IMG/VR virus record: IMGVR_UViG_3300006810_000428
Coordinates: 1 to 22,780 of that record
Reading direction: 5' to 3' (one strand)
DNA from: a virus
Length of the DNA: 22,780 nucleotides
The notes under the pieces were generated by a model that searched no databases, had not been told where the DNA came from, and saw only the letters and a program-made list of their open reading frames with translations. Made by a program: the position numbers and the translations under genes. Position 1 is the first letter of the stretch; every line of letters begins with the position of its first letter. Positions 14,401 through 21,084 of this stretch are shown here, in pieces.

Positions 14401-17200
14401 CTCATTTGGTAACGGGGTAGAGAGCTACAAGGTACGTGACTCTATCGTAGGTAAGCCATTATTATTGGGTAATAAAGTAACGGCTGTCGCTTCTCAAGAT
14501 TACAAGAGAGCTGAGAGATACGCAGATATTACGTATAGTGGCATATTTAACGATGAATCGAACGTAAACAAGCTTAATGAGTTCAACCTAGGGCTGCTTA
14601 ATTTCAAGGCCTTAGAAGACTCCTTTGGGGCTATATACGTACTTGACGGTCGTGAGACCGATGTCCTTACACTTCAGGAGGATAAAATATCTTACGTACT
14701 ATCCGGCAAGAATCTATTATCAGATGCTGCCGCAGGTGGTGCTATCACATCAATACCTGAGGTATTAGGTACGCAGATAGCAAGAACAGAAAAGTACGGT
14801 ATAAGTTTTAATCCTGAGAGTTATGTGAATTGGGGATACGATAGGTTCTTCACTGACGTTAAGAGAGGTGCTGTAATCCAACTAAGAGGAAACTCAGCAT
14901 CAAATGACCAACTGAAAGTGATATCCGAGCAGGGTATGCGTAGTTGGTTTAGAGATACATTTATTGAGTCATTCGATACTCAGAAACTTGGAGGATACGA
15001 TCCTTACATGACTGAATATGTGTTGGTGTCTAATGAAAGAGCGATACCAATTTTAGATAATTGCATAGATTGTAATATAAGGAAGACATTAAGTTTCTTA
15101 AATCCATCAGGTGAAACTATTGGGTACTGTGTAAACTTGGACGATGCAGTTGGTACGTCAGATATTACTTATGAGGTTGTAAGTATCAACCCAGGAGCAC
15201 AGTTTGACGTGAGTGCTACATACGATGGGACTACTGTAAATACAGGTCTTACATCTACTAGTGGTACTTTGAGTGTAGATAAAGATAAAGTTGCTGTAGA
15301 GCAAGTTGACTTGAGTATAACGTCAACAGGCCCTGTAGTGTTGTCAATAAACGTACAGTGTCCTACTGCTCAAACCATTGATGTTATACAGGTAGTGGTA
15401 ACAAATGAATGGGAGTCAGGAGAAACAATGCATACTGAGTATTACTATGAAGATGGTACTTATGTAAGCCCTACTACATTTGCAGGTGTTACATTTGCTA
15501 CAGGCACAGATAGACCATTAGTAACTAGATACAATAGAGTTAGTGGTCCAAAAGGGAGTGCGGCTATACCTACAGATAATAGTACTGTTACAATAGGTGC
15601 TCATAAGTGGGCTACTGATAGTTATATTTGGAATCCTACTAATGACTTGTTTAGATACTTAAGGAGTAATACGCTTTATGATAATAATTCAGCGGATATA
15701 TTATCTCTTATTTCTGCGTCATCGATACCAACTCCTGTAACTTCACCTTTGCCATTTGCAAGCTACTCTGAGTTCAACTCTGGTAGTACAGGTGATTACT
15801 TGTATTTAATATGGGATTTGAGAAACGCATCCGACTTGTTCTTATGTTACTCAGCCACTAGCGCAGAAGATGTTTGTTGTAACTGCCCATCTAGTACGGG
15901 ATATGTAGTTGATGGATCGTCATTGGGTTCTTCAACGTCAATATACACAGATGCTAGCTTAAGTACTTTTGCTGCTGATGGTTATTACTCTGATGGTTCT
16001 ATAGTAAGAGAGCTTATCAGTGGTATATTACAGCCACAACAAACTTGCCCATCATGCGCACATCCATGTAATACAGGAAACATAACAGCTTCTGGTGATG
16101 GTGTGTTTACGATGGATATTGACTTAGGGTCTAGTAATGGTGCTGTAGTTGTAGAGTTCACTCTGCCTACGCCAAATGCTTACCCTGTAGGTGTTAATGC
16201 GGAGTACAATGGAATAGTTTATAATGGAGGTAGTTCTCCTGTATATGGATTCTTGCAAGGTGATGCTAACCTATCTACATGGATAGGGTCAAGTTCACTT
16301 GATTGCGGATTGGTAGCAAATAGTCCACACGCTGCTGTAAACAAATACAGATACGATGGAGCTACATTTGTTACTGATACTTTATTAGAGATAATAACTG
16401 TTCAGAGTGACCAATTAGAGTTAACGACTCAATCTCCTGCTAAGTTCTACATGATTATACCAAAGACATCTGCATCAATTGACCAAATAAGAGTCAATAT
16501 GGTTCAGCTTTGTGGGTCTTTCTCATCTACGGATGTGAATGTTTACTGCCCTGCGGTATTATCTTCTGGAAATGGCAGCTTGGGTTATGCTAACGCATCC
16601 TTAGCTTGTGAGGCATCTATAGACCAAGACATATACTACTACCATGTAAATGGAGCAGCAGGTATATTAGGTCTGTTTGACTTTGTATTCTCAGATGAGA
16701 ATGGTGTCAATCCTTTAGCTAATGGATTCTATAGAGCTCCTGGAATGCTATCAGGTGATGATTGGTTCCAAGTTGAGAATGGAATAGTCATTCAAACTGG
16801 TGCTTGCGTTACAGGATCCGATTATAAACTACGCAGATGTGGTGATGGTACTGAGATATACGCTGATTACGCAGGTAGCGGTATAGTCGTTGGTGACTTC
16901 GTAGATACTGTTGGAGAGCCAACTTGTACTTGGGAAGTTATCGCATTGGTTACTGCTCCTGTCATAAACGATACAATTAATGGATTATTAGCAATAACTG
17001 ATTGTTCACAAGGTTGTGGCCAATATCAGGCGGTAAATAACGATACGGTAAGCCATACATTTACATACTATGCTTGTGGTAGTGGCACACCATTCAATAT
17101 TACATTACCTCCTGGTTATTCAATAAACTTTCAATCACTAATGGATCCGAGTATACCAAGAACAGGGTTGTTCTCAATTACTTGGACTAACTGTCCTTAA
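11483..17200 (+). CDS. Large muzzle-type tail protein with Cys-rich C-terminal region
   Basis: A 1905-residue protein opening with FSRNFVLGKMNKVVDERLVP and GEYIDALNIR, the start of the large tail nozzle or muzzle protein of crAss-like phages (role comparable to T7 gp12). The best-conserved block is about 950-1175: FNLGLLNFKALEDSFG, EDKISYVLSGKN, FNPESYVNWG, RGAVIQL, SEQGMRSWF and GGYDPYMTEYV. From about 1190 the sequence turns into Ser/Thr/Gly-rich beta domains likely to face outward. These carry cysteine pairs (C1194/C1197, C1465/C1466/C1468, C1522/C1525/C1529) and two related modules, about 1465-1522 and 1709-1775, each with a Gly-Tyr/Phe-Tyr turn and ending in a GI(L/V)xxQ stretch just before a Cys. 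A final beta domain ends ITWTNCP. The outer half may contact host or sister proteins (inferred). Confidence 0.8.
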   Translation: MVNFSRNFVLGKMNKVVDERLVPNGEYIDALNIRMGSTEGAEIGVIENTKGNSRLTTLRYIDGTELSGDARCIGAIEDSEEEIIYWFVHDPSFTVGATGKLDLIVSYNSVRDILTYHVVSIDDGGGVNTKLNFNPEYLITGVDIVKTGNGDEALIFFTDYYNQPRFINNLRSYALPSGNVDQLNEEALLVIKKPPIAAPTIELSKTNSQENFLDERFISFAYRYKYKDGEYSAISQFSRPAFEPNPYEFSVDSFLNEGMVNFYNKATITYNTGGPLVTGIDILFKDMSTGIIKVVEKIDKTGPDNTDVQYDFTNSKIFTVLPESEILRLYDNVPLLAKAQTIMGNRLMYGNYVEGYDLLTDDNQPVLLNYVVSLESNVIGLTSITGSTTSGSYTIDGAITVNDSRMLILLADVDLVKGAAISIDFRFEHDQFSGGSPSATTQPIESTFNFVLPKDYTSVYEMATSVEFQNAVGTVTNIQPFADACNGNTFTDIFNCAVPDTLGVYTKENSGIANDGDPIAIITSPTSNIVGFQLPAVKYVDNSGGGGADAYEYYSVNFIDASFTEVANPTSLHSNRGYEIGIVYMDEFNHSTTALVSEQNNIYVPCSASSLQNKIQVTVPPTQVPPSWATRYKFVIKPDRENYETIYSSIFFADPDSNSTYFLLEGENAQKVQTGDRLIVKADTGGATRNCLYATVLEKEAQAEDFIDVPSTVGSGNVTVPAGVYMKINANEFSTVRDDQSIIGLGKKEVTQEDTNEFALLKYTVNIKDGSNFVDYNIPAGSRIEMNFRFRRWGSGDGNNQCERRIYDLNLDLISSGDYSNFKDWWDGDNVEELLNSGSQTVGASSSACDISNQYIETLASDDGDISQSLCINYFRFYRDTATNKLQLLIRGTRSCNGYVSKNNRSSHISANITVFRADTTMVFETEPQEAQPDLFYENHLSFPITNGFHEGNVQNQTATQSAIVDTEFFNCFSFGNGVESYKVRDSIVGKPLLLGNKVTAVASQDYKRAERYADITYSGIFNDESNVNKLNEFNLGLLNFKALEDSFGAIYVLDGRETDVLTLQEDKISYVLSGKNLLSDAAAGGAITSIPEVLGTQIARTEKYGISFNPESYVNWGYDRFFTDVKRGAVIQLRGNSASNDQLKVISEQGMRSWFRDTFIESFDTQKLGGYDPYMTEYVLVSNERAIPILDNCIDCNIRKTLSFLNPSGETIGYCVNLDDAVGTSDITYEVVSINPGAQFDVSATYDGTTVNTGLTSTSGTLSVDKDKVAVEQVDLSITSTGPVVLSINVQCPTAQTIDVIQVVVTNEWESGETMHTEYYYEDGTYVSPTTFAGVTFATGTDRPLVTRYNRVSGPKGSAAIPTDNSTVTIGAHKWATDSYIWNPTNDLFRYLRSNTLYDNNSADILSLISASSIPTPVTSPLPFASYSEFNSGSTGDYLYLIWDLRNASDLFLCYSATSAEDVCCNCPSSTGYVVDGSSLGSSTSIYTDASLSTFAADGYYSDGSIVRELISGILQPQQTCPSCAHPCNTGNITASGDGVFTMDIDLGSSNGAVVVEFTLPTPNAYPVGVNAEYNGIVYNGGSSPVYGFLQGDANLSTWIGSSSLDCGLVANSPHAAVNKYRYDGATFVTDTLLEIITVQSDQLELTTQSPAKFYMIIPKTSASIDQIRVNMVQLCGSFSSTDVNVYCPAVLSSGNGSLGYANASLACEASIDQDIYYYHVNGAAGILGLFDFVFSDENGVNPLANGFYRAPGMLSGDDWFQVENGIVIQTGACVTGSDYKLRRCGDGTEIYADYAGSGIVVGDFVDTVGEPTCTWEVIALVTAPVINDTINGLLAITDCSQGCGQYQAVNNDTVSHTFTYYACGSGTPFNITLPPGYSINFQSLMDPSIPRTGLFSITWTNCP

Positions 17201-17210
17201 GAAATAAATA

Positions 17211-18011
17211 ATGGCGAATTATACACTTACATATGATGACGGAGTACAAGGGTGGGTATCCTTCTACTCCTACGAGCCCGATTGGATGATTGGGATGAAT
17301 AATTACTTTTATACGTTCAAGGGAGGCAACCTTTGGAGGCATAATGTGAACGAGACTAGAAACAACTTCTATGGCGTTCAGTATACATCTAAAATTACTA
17401 GTGTAATAAACCAATCACCGTTAGAGAATAAACTATTCAAAACTTTAAATATAGAGGGAGATGACTCTTGGGATGCTACCCTACAAACGGACATCCAAAC
17501 CACAGGGTTCATAAACAAAGAGTGGTTTGAGAAGAAAGAGGGTGCATACTTCGCATTCGTTAGAAACTCTGGTAGTACGCCTGCTGACCCTGACGAGTAT
17601 CCATTGCGTTCTTTAAATGGTATTGGTAGGTCAATAAATATATCTGGTCCTGCTAATGCGACAGTGGTTGATTTTTCTATCAATCCATTAGTAAGTATAG
17701 GTTCTATTTTATCTGTAGGGGATACGCTTTACTTCTCTCTACCACCTGACTACGACACACCTATTTTATTTGGTGAGGTTACAGAGATAAACGTAAACCT
17801 TAGAGGGGGCATAAATAATATTGTAGTAGACGCTACTCCACCTGGTACTGTCCCAGGTATAAACGATCCTTATCTACTTTATATAAAGAACTCAGTTGCT
17901 GAGTCTCATGGTGTTTTAGGTCACTATTGTGTGTTTGATATTGAGAATGATAACACGAGCCCAATAGAGCTATTTACCATTGAGTCTGAAGTGATGAAGA
18001 GCTATCCGTAA
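17211..18011 (+). CDS. Tail-hub-like protein (crAss-like structural protein)
   Basis: A 266-residue protein beginning with a highly distinctive stretch: GWVSFYSYEPDWMIGMNNYF (14-33), then YTFKGGNLWRHN (34-45), which I recognise from crAss-like tail proteins following the muzzle gene. Further on, FKTLNIEGDDSWDATLQTDI (76-95) and WFEKKEGAYFAFVRN (105-119) complete the core. Residues about 160-227 form a beta module (LSVGDTLYFSLP, GEVTEINVN, PYLLYIKNS), then a C-terminal strand region with LFTIESEVMKSYP. It lies 10 bases after the muzzle stop, without Shine-Dalgarno site. Tail hub is the likely location by gene order; the exact ring is uncertain. Confidence 0.65.
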   Translation: MANYTLTYDDGVQGWVSFYSYEPDWMIGMNNYFYTFKGGNLWRHNVNETRNNFYGVQYTSKITSVINQSPLENKLFKTLNIEGDDSWDATLQTDIQTTGFINKEWFEKKEGAYFAFVRNSGSTPADPDEYPLRSLNGIGRSINISGPANATVVDFSINPLVSIGSILSVGDTLYFSLPPDYDTPILFGEVTEINVNLRGGINNIVVDATPPGTVPGINDPYLLYIKNSVAESHGVLGHYCVFDIENDNTSPIELFTIESEVMKSYP

Positions 18012-18018
18012 AATTTAA

Positions 18019-18026
18019 TATCTTTG
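18019..18026 (+). promoter_or_regulatory. Predicted -7 box (TATCTTTG) just before the GNAT gene
   Basis: The same eight bases as at 9584-9591, here in the short gap after the tail-hub gene. If transcription starts about seven bases downstream, the RNA would begin at or near the ATG at 18033, giving a leaderless message. No clear -33 TTTG is seen. Confidence 0.45.
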
Positions 18027-18032
18027 TACAAG

Positions 18033-18446
18033 ATGGATTTGTACTTAAGACCATTAGATGAAACCGATTATGATGAAATCTTAGTGGGTTGGTGGAACGA
18101 TTGGGGCTGGGATGCTCCGTCAAAAGAGTTCTTGCCGGATGATGGTCGTGGGGGGTTCATGGTATGTGATGAAGATGATACACCAATATGTGCTGGATAT
18201 ATGTACCTTACAAATTCAAGAGTTTCTTGGGTTGATTGGATAATATCTAGCAAGACATACAGAAAGAAACCACAGAGAAAGCAAGCGATTGATTTGCTTT
18301 TGGAGGGGCTCACATTAGTTTGTAAGAATAGTGGGTCTAAATATGTATATGCATTAATCAAGCATAAAGGCTTGGTTGAGGCTTACAAACGCTTGGGGTA
18401 CTCTCAGGCAGATACTTACACAACTGAAATGATTAAAAAACTATAA
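18033..18446 (+). CDS. GNAT-family acetyltransferase-like protein
   Basis: A 137-residue protein with the GNAT layout: N-terminal strand-helix (MDLYLRPLDETDYDEILVGW), two tryptophan-rich turns (WWNDWGWDAP, 20-29), central strands (GFMVCDED, ICAGYMYLT, VSWVDWIIS), a helix where the CoA loop belongs (YRKKPQRKQAIDLLL, 76-90) and the motif-B-like end HKGLVEAYKRLGYS (111-124). GNAT enzymes transfer acyl groups from acyl-CoA to amines; the substrate is unknown. The pyrophosphate loop lacks the usual glycines (RKKPQRKQA instead of RxxGxG/A), so CoA binding may be altered or lost. I chose the ATG at 18033; an in-frame TTG at 18024 would overlap the predicted promoter box. Its place between hub and ejection-protein genes suggests a virion or assembly role (inferred). 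Confidence 0.65.
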   Translation: MDLYLRPLDETDYDEILVGWWNDWGWDAPSKEFLPDDGRGGFMVCDEDDTPICAGYMYLTNSRVSWVDWIISSKTYRKKPQRKQAIDLLLEGLTLVCKNSGSKYVYALIKHKGLVEAYKRLGYSQADTYTTEMIKKL

Positions 18447-18447
18447 T

Positions 18448-19263
18448 ATGGCAGCAACAACAGCAGCAGTAGTAGGAATAGCTAGTACATTAACAACAAC
18501 AGGTTTAAGCTTCAGACAAGCGGCAAAACAAAGCCGTTTGGAAAAGAGAGCTTTATCTGAGGCGGCAAAGGCAGAAGCCGATGCTAGAAAGCGTCTTACT
18601 AAAAATACAATGGCAGGTTTGGATATCCAAAAAGAACCATATGAATTGCAACGTGAAGCTTTACTATCTACAGGGGCTCAAGCTCTTGAGGCAGGTAGAG
18701 AGAGTGATCGTGGTCTATCAGCAGTAACGGGTCGTGTACTTGAGCAACAAAGAGCTGCACAGGGACAAGTTCGTTCAGCTATGGGTCAAGAGATGACTCA
18801 AAATATTTTACGTGAGCGTCAAGAGGAGGGAAGACTTGCTGATATTGGTATGGGATTAGAGCTTGAAAAATTAAGTGGAGCTCAACTAGCTGCTAGAGAT
18901 GCAGCAGTAGCTGGTAAGAAAGCTATGCAAGAAGGATTCCAAGGGGCAATAAGTGCCGCAGGTCAGATAGCTGCTCAAGTTCCATTATATATGGAAACAA
19001 GAGGAGATAGAGCTGCTCAAAAAGCATTTGACTTTGCTAGTGAAACAGGAGTTAGCGATGTTCAAAAGGTTGCAGCAGTTACACCTGGTTTAGAGGCAAC
19101 AAAAAGCATGACTCCAGAGCAATTTAAAACTTTCTTACGTGAAGACTCTAAAAGAGGTGAGTTATTATTACAATCATTACAAACTCAAGGAGGATTAGGA
19201 GTTAAGCCTGATCAAGACATTTTAAGTCAAAGTACAAACCCTTTTGAAATTTTCCCTTATTAA
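18448..19263 (+). CDS. Internal virion (cargo/ejection) protein, helical
   Basis: A 271-residue Ala/Gln-rich helical protein. The N-terminus (TTAAVVGIASTLTTTGLSF, 4-22) is a weakly hydrophobic small-residue segment followed by a basic heptad-like helix (FRQAAKQSRLEKRALSEAAK). Helices continue through about 200 (VLEQQRAAQGQVRSAMGQEM; LELEKLSGAQLAARDAAVAG). The arrangement resembles small ejected core proteins of podoviruses such as T7 gp14, which enter the cell envelope with the DNA. No enzyme motif is seen. It starts one base after the GNAT stop (TAATATG) and heads a three-gene set of internal proteins. Identity is by composition and gene order. Confidence 0.6.
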   Translation: MAATTAAVVGIASTLTTTGLSFRQAAKQSRLEKRALSEAAKAEADARKRLTKNTMAGLDIQKEPYELQREALLSTGAQALEAGRESDRGLSAVTGRVLEQQRAAQGQVRSAMGQEMTQNILRERQEEGRLADIGMGLELEKLSGAQLAARDAAVAGKKAMQEGFQGAISAAGQIAAQVPLYMETRGDRAAQKAFDFASETGVSDVQKVAAVTPGLEATKSMTPEQFKTFLREDSKRGELLLQSLQTQGGLGVKPDQDILSQSTNPFEIFPY

Positions 19264-19269
19264 TAAGTT

Positions 19270-21084
19270 ATGGCTTCATATATAAGTTACGCAGAAAGGC
19301 AGACGGCTGACCAAATAAACTGGGCCGAGATAGGGAAGAATCTATCCGATACTCTTTATAAAGAAGCCGAGTTACGACAGCAGAAGAAAGATGCTATCGA
19401 TAAAGCTAGTAGGGAATATGGTGAGAGATTAAATAACGCTCCTACTGGTGAATATAAGAATGGAAGCGAGTGGGTACTTAACTATGCTTACAATGCTCAA
19501 GAGGCTAGATTATTGCAAGACCGTTTATTAAAAAGCGGTCAATTGAGTTTGCGTGACTACGCTATAGGTAGACAGAACTTAGAAGATGGCACAACTAGTA
19601 TTTTTACATTGATGAAAGAATACCAAGAAGAGTATTCTAGAAAAATGAAAGAATACCAAGAAGGTGCTACTTCAGGTGCTACTGTTGATATGATGGGTGA
19701 GATTGAGGGTCTAGCTAATTTGACCACTTCAGAAGCATACATTAACCCTACTACATTCAATGTTAATCTAGCTACTAAGAAGATGAACAAGGATGGTGTG
19801 TATGAGATGGATGGTAATTTCGTATCTGTAGCAAGTTTAAGAAACAGAGTCAAGATGGATGTCAAGAAATACGACATCAACACTGGTGTAGACGAAACCA
19901 TTAAGACTTTAGGTCAGGCTACTAGAACTGAAATATCAAGAGTAAAGGGTGCTAGAGGTTTATTTACTGTAAAAAGCGTAATTGACGCTAGGAATAGAGA
20001 TGATTTAACTGCTGAAGATAAAAAGCTAATAGGCGATTATACCAAGTGGGAGAATAATGCTATTGGGTCAATACTTAGTAATGACTTTAGTAAGCTATCT
20101 ATACTGAGAGATAGTTCAGAAAAAGACTACCAAGTTACATTTGATAGAGAGGCTTTTGAGAATGATAAGACAGGTAAGCTTATCCTTATGGATCAACAGT
20201 CCAATGGTGCTTTACTTCCGAAGTTCAAGAAGGAGCAAGAGGAAGATGCCAAGGAGATTTTAAAGAATAGAATCAGAAATGGTATTGACCAAGAGACAAA
20301 AGTAACGACAGTAAGAGAAGAGCCTACTCCAAGACCTCGTGAAAAAAGTACGGCAGAAATAGCGGCAAGAAAAGGTAAAGAAAAGCAATTTTCAACTTTA
20401 GAGAATTGGATGAAATTTGGTACGGGTACAGATCAAGAGAAAGCTACAGCAAAGGCTGCTTTACTAGCCGATGGGGCTAAGGATGGTCTTATTGATATAG
20501 TGTCTGACGGTGAAAATATAACATTTATCTATAGTGATGATAGAGCAAATCTAACAGTTGAAATACCTGATTCAACTAGAGATTGGGTTGCCGCTGGTAA
20601 ATCACTTCATGGTCTTGAGGGGTCTGAGGCTGATACTAAAATGGGTAATTACTACAAAAAACCTATGACAGGTAATTGGGGAAAAGCAGCTAGTGTTAAA
20701 AGAGCTGGTGAGTTAGATAGAGCTGAAGCTGCCGCTAGAGTAGTATCTAATATAAACTTGCCTAATTTAGTCCAACAAGATGATGCTGTAGGAACAGCAG
20801 AAAGATTAAATAATGCCTTAGCTGAATATGGAATTAAAGTAACCCCAAATGTAAGTCGCGGTATGACTGGAAAGGCCGATACAATAATATTTACATATAA
20901 TACGGAAAAAGGGCCTCAAGAGATAAAAATGAATATTGATTGGCCTTCTGAGGTTGCTTCTGCTATTACGCAAATAGAAAAAATAATTGAAAACTTTGGT
21001 AAAGGAAGTGCCTTAAGAGAAGCGGTAGGGGGGTCAAGTGGATCTGCATCTAAAACCACAATGCAAGGAGGAAATACAAGATAA
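19270..21084 (+). CDS. Internal virion (cargo) protein, helical, 604 residues
   Basis: A long, charged, mostly helical protein. Residues 1-140 form helices (INWAEIGKNLSDTLYKEAEL; EARLLQDRLLKSGQLSLRDY) that end in an 11-residue duplication, MKEYQEEYSRK then MKEYQE (about 115-131). The middle (about 150-345) is mixed alpha/beta with LTAEDKKLIGDYTKWENNAI. A proline/glutamate/arginine linker (REEPTPRPREKS, about 348-359) leads to a C-terminal part (about 360-604) with strands (LIDIVSDGENITFIYSDDRA) and a Ser/Gly tail ending MQGGNTR. No catalytic motif is recognised; a muramidase cannot be excluded but is not seen. The stop overlaps the next ATG as TAATG. Order and composition suggest a protein packed in the head and ejected with the DNA. 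Confidence 0.55.
   Translation: MASYISYAERQTADQINWAEIGKNLSDTLYKEAELRQQKKDAIDKASREYGERLNNAPTGEYKNGSEWVLNYAYNAQEARLLQDRLLKSGQLSLRDYAIGRQNLEDGTTSIFTLMKEYQEEYSRKMKEYQEGATSGATVDMMGEIEGLANLTTSEAYINPTTFNVNLATKKMNKDGVYEMDGNFVSVASLRNRVKMDVKKYDINTGVDETIKTLGQATRTEISRVKGARGLFTVKSVIDARNRDDLTAEDKKLIGDYTKWENNAIGSILSNDFSKLSILRDSSEKDYQVTFDREAFENDKTGKLILMDQQSNGALLPKFKKEQEEDAKEILKNRIRNGIDQETKVTTVREEPTPRPREKSTAEIAARKGKEKQFSTLENWMKFGTGTDQEKATAKAALLADGAKDGLIDIVSDGENITFIYSDDRANLTVEIPDSTRDWVAAGKSLHGLEGSEADTKMGNYYKKPMTGNWGKAASVKRAGELDRAEAAARVVSNINLPNLVQQDDAVGTAERLNNALAEYGIKVTPNVSRGMTGKADTIIFTYNTEKGPQEIKMNIDWPSEVASAITQIEKIIENFGKGSALREAVGGSSGSASKTTMQGGNTR
19612..19663 (+). repeat. 19-base exact direct repeat, period 33
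   Basis: ATGAAAGAATACCAAGAAG occurs at 19612-19630 and again at 19645-19663, in frame, producing the duplicated peptide MKEYQEE/MKEYQEG. The exact match suggests a recent 33-base duplication. Confidence 0.8.
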
